Source of the DNA: Clostridia bacterium
Lineage (GTDB): Bacteria; Bacillota; Clostridia; Christensenellales; Aristaeellaceae
DNA: 64,000 bases
Direction: 5' to 3'
Assembly (NCBI GenBank): GCA_017395065.1
Contig: JAFPWH010000012.1
Coordinates: 62,001 to 126,000 of the forward strand
Below the pieces are notes generated by a model. The model saw only the letters and a list, made by a program, of their open reading frames with translations, was not told the DNA's origin and made no database searches. Numbering within the stretch: position 1 is the stretch's first letter; each line of letters begins with the position of its first letter. The position numbers and the translations under genes are program-made. Shown here piece by piece: positions 52,741 to 59,876 of this stretch.

Positions 52741-53336
52741 TTCTGCCACCTCGCAAACGTCCCCGCCTCAAGCTGCTTTTTGAGCGCCGTAAGCTCCGCG
52801 ATCATCTCGCCCAGCCGCGAAAACGGCACCGAACGGCTCACCGCATCGCCCTTGACGATGATGTCGATCTCGCCGTTTACCATGTCCACGTCGTACTCGG
52901 CGATCTTTCCGGCAAACGTGACGCACCTAACGACCGCGTCCAGCTTCGTCTCCCCGTCGCCCACGGGCGGCTTCGGCCCACTCTCCGAAAGCTCTCCGCC
53001 TGCTTCACAGACATTTTCCGGCGCTTTTTCTTCCTTCGCGGCCTCGTGCGCCTCCGGCTCCCTGCGCTTTTCGATGTACCGCGCGGCCTGGGCCTTGCCC
53101 TTCTCGCTCATCATGTACCTTTGCGCCGCGACCTGTTTCGGCGTGGATCCGACCGCCAGCGCGATGTCCTTGTTGCTCATCTCGGGAAACGATCTGATCA
53201 TCGCGCGGATCTCTTCCATCACGGCGCGCTTGCTCTTTTCCGTCTGGCTCTCGCCCGGATCCGAATACTGGCTGCGCATGTCTTCCAGCGCCTGCGTGAT
53301 CTCGTCCCCGTCGAACACGATTTTCTCCTCGCTCAT
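52737..53336 (-). CDS. Phage protein with HTH-like segment
   Basis: A 199-residue protein; start MSEEKIV at 53336 with GGGAGGA upstream. An acidic N-terminus is followed by an HTH-like helix pair (MSNKDIALAVGSTPKQVAAQ), a basic acidic linker, then a beta part (VRCVTFAGKIAEYDVDMVNG). It may be a DNA-binding regulator. Confidence 0.55.
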   Translation of the reverse strand: MSEEKIVFDGDEITQALEDMRSQYSDPGESQTEKSKRAVMEEIRAMIRSFPEMSNKDIALAVGSTPKQVAAQRYMMSEKGKAQAARYIEKRREPEAHEAAKEEKAPENVCEAGGELSESGPKPPVGDGETKLDAVVRCVTFAGKIAEYDVDMVNGEIDIIVKGDAVSRSVPFSRLGEMIAELTALKKQLEAGTFARWQK

Positions 53337-53539
53337 TTTGCTTCCTCCCACCATTCGTTGACCGCCCTGGTCAGGCAGTTGCGCTTCGTAACGAAGCTTT
53401 CCCCGTTCCAGAGCAGCGTATCCTCGTACACCATCCGCCCGCGTCCCCGGCGCTTCACCCTGTACTCGCCGTATTCCGGAGGCGTCTTCTCGCTCATGGG
53501 CACCCATCTGCCCAGCTCAAAATACACTCTTTCCCTCAT
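53333..53539 (-). CDS. DUF551-like small protein
   Basis: A 68-residue protein: GRWVPMSEKTPPEYGEYRV, DTLLWNGESFVTK, and the end VNEWWEEAK. This recalls DUF551, common in phages and of unknown function. The start at 53539 has GGGAGGA. It overlaps both neighbours. Confidence 0.6.
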   Translation of the reverse strand: MRERVYFELGRWVPMSEKTPPEYGEYRVKRRGRGRMVYEDTLLWNGESFVTKRNCLTRAVNEWWEEAK

Positions 53540-53633
53540 GGCTTCTCCTCCCACAGCTTCGCCCCGCATCGGTCATCGTCTTTATGACAGCCTCGTTAAT
53601 ACGATGCTCGTCAATTTCAAGTGTGAGTTTCAT
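53517..53633 (-). CDS. Very small basic protein
   Basis: A 38-residue frame (MKLTLEIDEHRINEAVIKTM, then a basic end) with AGGAGGG 9 bases upstream. It overlaps the DUF551-like gene by 23 bp and the upstream gene by 4 bp. Too short to classify; it is supported mainly by the ribosome site and spacing. Confidence 0.45.
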   Translation of the reverse strand: MKLTLEIDEHRINEAVIKTMTDAGRSCGRRSHEGKSVF

Positions 53634-54037
53634 TCTTTGTCTCCCTCCTTCGGCAATTCGGACCACGGTGTCGCCTCCCTCTGCGCGTCTGTCGGTCGTG
53701 CTGTCCAGCAACGCCAATCTCTCCCGTACCCTTCGTCGCGATAGTAAGCCGCTAAAGCATAACCGCGCATTGCCCAAGTTGGATCATCAAACCAATCTTC
53801 TCGCCGCAGCAAGGCTGGCCAGATTTCATCTGATTGCGGCACTTCGATCCACACGAGCTCGTCCGGTTGTACCTCATCGGCTGTCATTACTCGCGGCTCC
53901 TGCTCTTTCAGCAGTCGAACCGCCTCATCCAGCGCTATACCATCATCAAGGCTCATTATGAAAGGTAGTTCTCCGACTACATGAACAGCATGTCCGGATA
54001 ACTTTTTTAATCGTCTGATGATTTCTTCTTTATCCAT
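53630..54037 (-). CDS. Early protein with C-terminal W-motif
   Basis: A 135-residue protein. An N-terminal helix (EEIIRRLKKLSGHAVHV) precedes LVWIEVPQSDEIWPALL. The C-terminus is WRCWTARPTDAQREATPW, a motif shared with 54230-54595 and in part with two tail-cassette proteins. The base composition here is richer in A and T than in neighbouring genes. Function unknown. Confidence 0.6.
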   Translation of the reverse strand: MDKEEIIRRLKKLSGHAVHVVGELPFIMSLDDGIALDEAVRLLKEQEPRVMTADEVQPDELVWIEVPQSDEIWPALLRREDWFDDPTWAMRGYALAAYYRDEGYGRDWRCWTARPTDAQREATPWSELPKEGDKE

Positions 54038-54233
54038 CCCACTTCACCGCCTCCCTCTGTTCGCCCGCTTCTTCATAGGCTGCAAACTCTGTTTCACTAT
54101 TAGGTTTGTGGAGCGCAAGATCGACGACAGAAATGCAGTTATAACAAGGGGCACTTATAGTCATTTTGTCCTTATGCTTACAGGAATCGCACGGCGCTCT
54201 ATCATTCCCATTCTTGTCAATATAACCTTTCAT
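54030..54233 (-). CDS. Small four-cysteine protein
   Basis: A 67-residue protein with a CDSC...CYNC four-cysteine group (CKHKDKMTISAPC between), probably zinc-binding. Its end (EEAGEQREAVKW) is a shortened form of the W-motif of its neighbours. The start at 54233 was chosen; a GTG lies two codons upstream. It overlaps both neighbours by a few bases. Confidence 0.5.
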   Translation of the reverse strand: MKGYIDKNGNDRAPCDSCKHKDKMTISAPCYNCISVVDLALHKPNSETEFAAYEEAGEQREAVKWDG

Positions 54234-54595
54234 TCCCACTTCACCGCCTTTCTCTGCTCCTCGGTCGGACGAGAGGTCCAGTATCGGCGAAGGTCTGTGA
54301 ATGTGCTTACGTCATTCATGTTTATCGTATCCCATCCACAGCGAGTGCCGTCTCTATATTCTTCCCAGACATTCAGATGGTTGCGATCATCAAGATTTGG
54401 ATTGTTCTCAAAGTCTGCCGTCGTGACCACCCTCGCTTCCCGCTCTTTCAGCAGTTCCAGGGCGTCCTCTATCGCTTTAGAGTAATAATATCCTCCGTCC
54501 TCGCATTCGTCTTTTTCTTTATATGGGCATCCTTTGCAAATACGTTCAGACATACAGCACTCCAGCCCCTTGATAACCTTTTCAAGCTCCGCCAT
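54230..54595 (-). CDS. Early protein with cysteines and C-terminal W-motif
   Basis: A 121-residue protein. The N-terminal part has CC, CKGCPYKEKDEC and a helix pair, a likely zinc site. The C-terminus is LRRYWTSRPTEEQRKAVKW, matching the protein at 53630. Probably a duplicated and reshuffled family. Function unknown. Confidence 0.6.
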   Translation of the reverse strand: MAELEKVIKGLECCMSERICKGCPYKEKDECEDGGYYYSKAIEDALELLKEREARVVTTADFENNPNLDDRNHLNVWEEYRDGTRCGWDTINMNDVSTFTDLRRYWTSRPTEEQRKAVKWE

Positions 54596-54815
54596 TTGCT
54601 ATCCAACCTCCCAGCAGTTCTCTTATTTCCTTCAGCCCCTTGATCGAGGCGAGCTTGCTCATCCGTTCATCGACTTCAAACATTCCCTTGCACGTCCTGT
54701 AGATTTCCCGGAAGGCGTCGCTCATCGGCACAGTCCCGCACTTGGGCTTGCCTTTGCCCTCCTGGATCATGTACCGCACATTGTCATCTTCCGGGCTGAA
54801 TGCCAGCTTTATCAT
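54582..54815 (-). CDS. Small early phage protein
   Basis: A 77-residue protein: MIKLAFSPEDDNVRYMIQEG, then a helix (MSDAFREIYRTCKGMFEVDE). The start at 54815 has GGAGG 7 bases upstream; the ATG at 54821 is too close. No known domain. Confidence 0.55.
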   Translation of the reverse strand: MIKLAFSPEDDNVRYMIQEGKGKPKCGTVPMSDAFREIYRTCKGMFEVDERMSKLASIKGLKEIRELLGGWIANGGA

Positions 54816-54827
54816 TGTCATTCCTCC

Positions 54828-55916
54828 TTACGTCACGAATTTCTTGTGCGCGTCGTACAGTTCGCTCTCCTGAATGTCCAGATACCGTTGCGTCGTGGCA
54901 AGGCTGCTGTGTCCCAGCATCTGCTGAACCAGCGTTAGCGGCATTCCACGCCGGAGGGCGAGTGTTGCGCACGTTCGACGGAACCTGTGCGGATACACGT
55001 TTTCCACGCCTACCCGCTTGCCAAGGCCACGGAGGAAGCTTTCTATCGCGCTGTTGGCCACCTGACCGTCCGGACTCACATTCTCCGGCATCTTGTACCA
55101 GTTCTCGCGAAACTTCACGATCATCGGACGGGGCCTGTCTTCCGTAATGCTGTGCCCGTAACAGATCGACGCCGGGAAAAGCCACGGATTGCTGTCCTTG
55201 CGTTCATCCAGGTATGCGGCCACCGCAAGCTGTGCACGCGCATTCAGGTAGACGGTTCGCGGCTTTTCGCCTTTACCGATGATGTCGATGCTCTCACCCT
55301 TGACTTCATCGCGCCTCATATTGCATACCTCAAAGACGCGGCATCCCGTGCTCAGAAGGATCTCCACCAGCGCCGTCTCTCTCTTTGTCCGACATCCGGC
55401 GCGGATTTTTTCCACATCCATGTCGGAAAATGCTTTCTTGTGCGGCGGGTTCGCCTTGATCGCATCAATCTTGTTCATAATATTCTTCTGCACAAGCTCT
55501 TCACGCGAAAGCCATCCGAAGAAGCTGCTGAACGTCCGCATTACGTTCTGCTGGTACGCCTTTGACAGATTGCGCATAATCAGCGACGCAAGATACATCT
55601 GTATGTCGGTATGCTGGCACTGCGTCGGACTTTTTCCCATCCGTTCAAATCCCAGCCGCAGGTTCCGGTCGTACAGCTGGCAGGTGCGGACGGTACAGCC
55701 TTTGACCTTCTTTGCGACGATGAATCGCTTGATCAGGTAGTCCGTCTCCCCGCCGTCGTACACCACCAGTCCTGTTTCACGCTTCGTAATATCGTATCCG
55801 GCCATAAGCCCCAGAATGACCAATCGATCATCCTCCCCGCCGAAGCGCTGCGCGATCAGGGTTGCGAGCTCGTTTCTGTCGGCGTCAGAAGAGGGATAAC
55901 TGGATTGCTCTCCCAT
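54828..55916 (-). CDS. Tyrosine recombinase (phage integrase family)
   Basis: A 362-residue site-specific recombinase. An N-terminal SAM-like core-binding domain spans about 55-150. The catalytic domain has all key residues: Arg193 (TGCRVFEV), Lys in GKGEKP (about 215-218), His310/Arg313 (HRFRR), His336 (LGHSS) and nucleophile Tyr345 (TQRYLD). It lies in the middle of the early region on the same strand as replication genes, not at the element end. It may be the integrase or a resolvase-type enzyme. GGGAGG precedes the ATG. Confidence 0.9.
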   Translation of the reverse strand: MGEQSSYPSSDADRNELATLIAQRFGGEDDRLVILGLMAGYDITKRETGLVVYDGGETDYLIKRFIVAKKVKGCTVRTCQLYDRNLRLGFERMGKSPTQCQHTDIQMYLASLIMRNLSKAYQQNVMRTFSSFFGWLSREELVQKNIMNKIDAIKANPPHKKAFSDMDVEKIRAGCRTKRETALVEILLSTGCRVFEVCNMRRDEVKGESIDIIGKGEKPRTVYLNARAQLAVAAYLDERKDSNPWLFPASICYGHSITEDRPRPMIVKFRENWYKMPENVSPDGQVANSAIESFLRGLGKRVGVENVYPHRFRRTCATLALRRGMPLTLVQQMLGHSSLATTQRYLDIQESELYDAHKKFVT

Positions 55917-56727
55917 CGTCTTTTGATTCCTCCCTTCTCTTTGTTTTTTCCTCCGGCCTTTTCGCGGGCGCCTCCTTTGGTTTCAGTCCGTTCATCCGGT
56001 CAAGCTTCCGGCAAAGCAGCCGCCCGGTCCATGTCGAACTGAAATACATCGGCGTGTACCACGTGCGCGCCTCTCCGTCGCCGAACAGTAAGTCGTGCAC
56101 GACCGGATCGGAAAGCGTATCACCGATGCGCACATATCCCGCGCAGCCCAACAGGCTTAACTGTATGTAGCACATCATGGCGACGGTGCTGTCCAGGTCC
56201 TGAGCGACGAAGAGCGCATTTTGCTGATAGTTGATGCCCAGGTCGTACAGCCTTTGCGCCCCCGCGATCAGCAGCGCGCCCGCGCCGCTTGCGCAATCGT
56301 GAACGCTGATCCAGCCGTGCTTTTGGATCTGTTCCCTGATAATGTCCTCTTCGATGCTCATTTGTGCGCACATGAAACAGATGTTGTAGGGCGTGAAAAA
56401 CTGGCCGTGCGTATCGCTGCCCATTTCAAGCTCCATGTAGATCGAACCGAGAAAATCCTGAAACGGCTGCCGTTCAAACTCCGCGACCATCGCGTTAAAC
56501 AGTTCTGCGAATTTCGTCATTTCCGCCTCGCTGTACTTTCCGGCGATATGCCTGTAAGTCTCTTCCCGTTCCTTCAGGTATCTGTAGTCAATGGAATTTG
56601 AGATGCCGATTGCAAACATCCAGAGCATATCATTCCAGCGTTCCCAGTAGTTGTTCCAGTTGCAGATATTCATAAACATCTTCGTAAACGCGCGCTTTTC
56701 AGCGCCCTGCACGGTATTCTTCGCCAT
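55885..56727 (-). CDS. N6-adenine methyltransferase-like protein lacking the NPPY motif
   Basis: A 280-residue protein related to the modification subunits of type I systems. The FTP motif GQFFTP is at 108-113, the SAM-binding motif HDCASGAG at 143-150, and the acidic motif AQDLD at 175-179. The region after GDTLSDPVVHD should hold the catalytic NPP[YF], but reads HDLLFGDGEARTWYTPMYF instead. Activity as a methylase is therefore doubtful. It overlaps the integrase start by 32 bp. Confidence 0.7.
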   Translation of the reverse strand: MAKNTVQGAEKRAFTKMFMNICNWNNYWERWNDMLWMFAIGISNSIDYRYLKEREETYRHIAGKYSEAEMTKFAELFNAMVAEFERQPFQDFLGSIYMELEMGSDTHGQFFTPYNICFMCAQMSIEEDIIREQIQKHGWISVHDCASGAGALLIAGAQRLYDLGINYQQNALFVAQDLDSTVAMMCYIQLSLLGCAGYVRIGDTLSDPVVHDLLFGDGEARTWYTPMYFSSTWTGRLLCRKLDRMNGLKPKEAPAKRPEEKTKRREESKDDGRAIQLSLF

Positions 56728-56730
56728 CTT

Positions 56731-57129
56731 TCAGATCCTTTCGTCATCTATCCGCTTCGGCTTCCGCTTCTGCGACGCCGCCTTCATCTTTTCCGCGCAC
56801 GCGGCGCAGGTCACCTTTCCTTCCTCCGGAGGCGCTTTCCCGCACCGCACGCACAGCCCGGCGCTCTTTCGCGCCTCGTAGTAGTCGTGCATCTTCGTGA
56901 GTCTTTCGTCGCGGTTCCGTCTGTAGGTCTGCCCGGCGCGGATGCGGTCCCGCTGCGCGTCGTCGGCATTCAGCCATTCGATCGCCTGCGCGGCCCTGCG
57001 GTGCATCTCGCTCTGGCAGCTGCTCAGCGTCTCCGTGTCCCGGAAGGGGCAGCTTCCGCAGATGAACCGCCCCTTCGTCCCGCAGCAGTTCAGCGCCCGG
57101 AGGACCTCGTCCACCTCGCTGCGCTTCAT
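56731..57129 (-). CDS. Cysteine-rich zinc-ribbon protein
   Basis: A 132-residue protein with CC, CGSCPF and a C-terminal knuckle (LCVRCGKAPP, CAACAEKMK), plus basic helices. It is probably a nucleic-acid-binding zinc protein and is similar in layout to 52414-52740. Its start overlaps the next gene's stop (ATGA). Confidence 0.6.
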   Translation of the reverse strand: MKRSEVDEVLRALNCCGTKGRFICGSCPFRDTETLSSCQSEMHRRAAQAIEWLNADDAQRDRIRAGQTYRRNRDERLTKMHDYYEARKSAGLCVRCGKAPPEEGKVTCAACAEKMKAASQKRKPKRIDDERI

Positions 57130-57305
57130 GGCGCGATCACGGTGCAGTGATCCATCAGCACCCAGCGGAACTTTCCGTCCCTGTCCACGGTCAGCAGCCA
57201 GTACGTCCCGTCCTCATCCTCGTCGAACATGTAAACCTCGCTGTCGTAGAACTTATCCTTCATGCTCACGCGCACGACCATCTTCTTTGTGAACGGTGCC
57301 AGCAT
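57126..57305 (-). CDS. Small phage protein (59 residues)
   Basis: A 59-residue frame: MLAPFTKKMVVRVSMKDK, FYDSEVYMFDEDEDGTYW, LLTVDRDGKFRWV. GGAGG lies 7 bases before the ATG at 57305. It overlaps the upstream HNH gene by 53 bp and the downstream gene by 4 bp (ATGA). The beta-rich pattern suggests a small folded protein; function unknown. Confidence 0.6.
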   Translation of the reverse strand: MLAPFTKKMVVRVSMKDKFYDSEVYMFDEDEDGTYWLLTVDRDGKFRWVLMDHCTVIAP

Positions 57306-58053
57306 TTCGTTTCCTCCTCCTTCGTCTTATGATCAGTCTGCTCAGCAGTACCTTCGTGTCGTTGATCTCCGGATGCTCGCTGAACTTGTATTTCCTGCAC
57401 ATCACGCCCAGCTCGCCGCGGGTGATGCACATAAGGTTCTCCGGTCTGCAATCCGTCTTGTCCTGGTTTCGGAACACGACCGCGCAGCCCTCCGGCACGG
57501 GGCCGTTGTGCGCCTCCCAGATCAGCCGGTGCTTGAGCATCCACACATTCGGCTCTGCGACCTTGACCAGCGTGTAGCCGTCCTTATCGATCCGCTCGCT
57601 GCCGACCTCCCGGTGGTTCTCCGGCATGTGTCCCTTCTGAAACCGCGTCTTTTCGGTTCCGGGCGGAGAATAGCCCTTCTTGCCCTTCGTCCAGGGTACG
57701 TGTCCGGGCGCAAACCTTCCGCTTATGCCGCTGTCCAGCCTGTGCCGGCCGTAAAAGCCCTTCATGCGCTCGACGTCGTACCTGCAGCCGAAGAGACTGA
57801 TCACGCGCGCCGTCATCTCACTGGGCCCGACGCCCCTGTAGTTTTCGAGCACGTACTTTTCGGCCTCCGGCGGCAGCAGCACGACCGTTCCGCGCTTTAA
57901 GCCGTTCATGCGCATGTAGTAGCCCGTCATGCTGCGCGAGAACGGATGCCCGGTCGCCGCGGTCAGTATCTCCGCCAGCTCCTCCACGCTGTGCTCGGCC
58001 ACGTTTGCCCGCAGCACCTCGCCGATCTGCGCTCTAAGCTTCCTTGGTATCAT
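57253..58053 (-). CDS. HNH homing-type endonuclease
   Basis: A 266-residue nuclease. The N-terminal half carries helices of a DNA-binding type (HSVEELAEILTAATGH, MTARVISLFGCRYDVE). A typical HNH core lies at about 170-215 (MLKHRLIWEAHNGPVP, VVFRNQDKTDCRPENLMC). Such proteins are common free-standing homing nucleases in phages. It overlaps the gene before it by 20 bp. Confidence 0.8.
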   Translation of the reverse strand: MIPRKLRAQIGEVLRANVAEHSVEELAEILTAATGHPFSRSMTGYYMRMNGLKRGTVVLLPPEAEKYVLENYRGVGPSEMTARVISLFGCRYDVERMKGFYGRHRLDSGISGRFAPGHVPWTKGKKGYSPPGTEKTRFQKGHMPENHREVGSERIDKDGYTLVKVAEPNVWMLKHRLIWEAHNGPVPEGCAVVFRNQDKTDCRPENLMCITRGELGVMCRKYKFSEHPEINDTKVLLSRLIIRRRRRKRNAGTVHKEDGRAREHEG

Positions 58054-58285
58054 TCACTTCACCGCCCAGCATCTTGGGCACGGGCGGCTTGTCGCCCTGT
58101 TCGTAGCACTGCTTCATCACGTTCAGGCTCAGCTGCGCGTTGTTCACGATCGTCTGGGCGATGCCCTGCACGCTCTTGGAGCGCTTCATTTCCATCTCAA
58201 GCTGTTCGCCCGTTAAACTGTCATCGGTTAATCTCTCGATCTGCTCGAACAGGTAGTTGTTCAGATCCATCAGTGTGTTTCGCAT
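58034..58285 (-). CDS. Small early phage protein
   Basis: An 83-residue helical protein; start MRNTLMD at 58285 with GGAAAG upstream. Pattern: LFEQIERLTDDSLTGEQLEM and QGIAQTIVNNAQLSLNVMKQ. Likely a DNA-metabolism accessory protein; no family recognised. Confidence 0.55.
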   Translation of the reverse strand: MRNTLMDLNNYLFEQIERLTDDSLTGEQLEMEMKRSKSVQGIAQTIVNNAQLSLNVMKQCYEQGDKPPVPKMLGGEVNDTKEA

Positions 58286-58314
58286 TTCTTTCCGTCCTTT
58301 CTCTTTTGCGGTCT

Positions 58315-58725
58315 TCAGTCGGCGATGCCGATTTCGACCTCCACGCGCGGCTCCTCGCCGAACCACTTTTCGCAGCTCACGGCCACGATCTGGCAGTCGT
58401 CGTCGTAGGCGAGGCCGTTGAGCGCGTCGGCGACGATCTTGATCACGTTGTCGCAGTCGGGCTTCTTGACCGGGCGCACGCTTCCTGCGAGCTTCGCTTC
58501 GCGCTTTATCCGGCTGTCGCCCTTCGGGATCGCGTAGAACGCTCGGATCCGCATCACGATTTCACTCTTGCCCAGGTGACAACCGCCCTGGCGCTCGAAT
58601 TCAAGCTTGATCAGGTTCTCGTAGCTGGCCGTCTTTTCCGGCGTGAATGCCCTTGCGTGCCCGCCGATGTTGACCACGCGGGGCCGGCCCTTCCCGGTCG
58701 GCTCGCCGGGGATAACGAATTTCAT
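58315..58725 (-). CDS. rusA: RusA-family Holliday junction resolvase
   Basis: A 136-residue crossover junction endodeoxyribonuclease that cuts Holliday junctions during phage recombination. Family marks: IPGEPTGKGRPRV near the N-terminus, then RPVKKPDCDNVIKIVADALN and YDDDCQIV with the metal-binding Asp residues. AGGAGG precedes the ATG. Confidence 0.92.
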   Translation of the reverse strand: MKFVIPGEPTGKGRPRVVNIGGHARAFTPEKTASYENLIKLEFERQGGCHLGKSEIVMRIRAFYAIPKGDSRIKREAKLAGSVRPVKKPDCDNVIKIVADALNGLAYDDDCQIVAVSCEKWFGEEPRVEVEIGIAD

Positions 58726-59105
58726 GCGCCTTCCTCCTTCTTTACCGTGTAGCCGTTTTCCTCGAGCAGCGCGATCGCGTCGCAGATGGATTTCTGGAAA
58801 CGCGCGTCCTTTCTGTTGAGCAGCTGCTCGATGTCGCCCCTGTACCTGCGGTATCTGAGCTCCCGGAGGGAGATTCCCCTGTACTTGTTGGCCTTGAACC
58901 CGTACTCGTTGATGATCAGGTTCGCGTCGCCCTTGCCGCAGTCCATTTCCTTCATCACGTCGCCCTGTGTGAGCGTCCCGCCGTCGAACGTAAAACCCAG
59001 CAGCACGGCGCTCATCGGGTTTTCCCTTTTGCGCAGCCAGTCCGCGCAGTTCGGGCAGACCTCGTATTTATCTCCGGTGTCCGTGTCGCAGTACCGGCAC
59101 TTCAC
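58722..59105 (-). CDS. Zinc-finger early protein
   Basis: A 127-residue protein: CRYCDTDTGDKYEVCPNC at the N-terminus (four Cys, zinc-type), then a helical region (DVMKEMDCGKGDANLIINEY) that looks like winged-helix DNA binding. The start is GTG at 59103-59105, with GGAGG upstream. It overlaps RusA by 4 bp. Confidence 0.6.
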   Translation of the reverse strand: MKCRYCDTDTGDKYEVCPNCADWLRKRENPMSAVLLGFTFDGGTLTQGDVMKEMDCGKGDANLIINEYGFKANKYRGISLRELRYRRYRGDIEQLLNRKDARFQKSICDAIALLEENGYTVKKEEGA

Positions 59106-59355
59106 AGATCGTCGCCTCCTTCCGTCTTTGCCTGATCGCGGGGCAGGTGCACCTGTGGCTGACGTATCCCACGTCGGTGCCCTTTGCGCTTTTGCGTCCC
59201 CGCCGTATCTCGCCCTCCGGCGTCATGTAGGTCAGCGGCCCGCCCGCGGGTTTCATAAGCGCGGGAGCCGCGTCGCACAGCAGCTTCTTTCCGCCCTGGC
59301 TCGTCAGCCACTTTACCGCCCGCCCGCATTCGCGGCAGCTTCTTTCAGTCTCCAC
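59068..59355 (-). CDS. Zinc-type small protein
   Basis: A 95-residue protein with CRECGRAVKWL, LCDAAPALMK and CTCP, a zinc-binding layout. Such one-domain proteins often precede RusA in clostridial phages. The start is GTG at 59353-59355. It overlaps the downstream gene by 38 bp. Confidence 0.55.
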   Translation of the reverse strand: METERSCRECGRAVKWLTSQGGKKLLCDAAPALMKPAGGPLTYMTPEGEIRRGRKSAKGTDVGYVSHRCTCPAIRQRRKEATICEVPVLRHGHRR

Positions 59356-59605
59356 CGCCTGCGGCCTCCTTCAGTATTTCGTTCTTCGCGTCCCTGAGCG
59401 CGTCCATGGTCCAGACGTAGGGCAGGCTGCTCAGATAGTCCACGGCCACGATGCCGCTGCCCTTGCTGATATAGACCTTGATCAGTTCGATCACGTGGGT
59501 GTCCATGAGCTTTCTGTACGCGCCCATGATCTCCGGGCGGTCGAACTTTTTCACGCTCCACACATCCACCATCCGCATGTCCGGACGCGCGATCACCGTG
59601 CTCAT
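59345..59605 (-). CDS. Small early phage protein
   Basis: An 86-residue protein (KKFDRPEIMGAYRKLMDTHV, KGSGIVAVDYLSSLPYVW). GGAGG precedes the ATG. It is the first gene after the candidate origin gap. Function unknown. Confidence 0.55.
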   Translation of the reverse strand: MSTVIARPDMRMVDVWSVKKFDRPEIMGAYRKLMDTHVIELIKVYISKGSGIVAVDYLSSLPYVWTMDALRDAKNEILKEAAGGGD

Positions 59606-59617
59606 TTTCTGCCTCCT

Positions 59618-59876
59618 TTTTCACCGAGTGAAACTGTGAAAAAACACTCTTTTTCACTCTTTCAAAACCTGTAATTTCTTCCGCGGGGAAACGTGGGACG
59701 CGTTACGTGTGGGGCGGTGTGGTGTGGGGGTGGCTTAAGCCCCCACCCCACCCACCCGAACGCACGTTTACGCGGACGCACATCTTTCCCCCTTTAGGGG
59801 GAGTTTTTCATTTCCTTTCCGACACTGAAAAACACTGTTTCAATCATGTATTTTTCATTTCCGGAAATGAAAGAAA
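59618..59876. promoter_or_regulatory. Repeat-rich gap beside the primase-helicase; candidate origin or control region
   Basis: No gene is seen. It contains GAGTGAAA...TTTCACTC inverted repeats with GTGAAAAAACAC (59620-59665). A G-rich stretch follows at about 59708-59735 (GTGGGGCGGTGTGGTGTGGG) with a CTTAAG-centred hairpin. Next come a CCCCC/GGGGG hairpin (59788-59801) with a T run, and a perfect 20-bp palindrome TTTCATTTCC|GGAAATGAAA (59853-59872). A related TTTTTCATTTCC lies at 59804-59815. Its composition is unlike the flanking genes. Confidence 0.55.
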
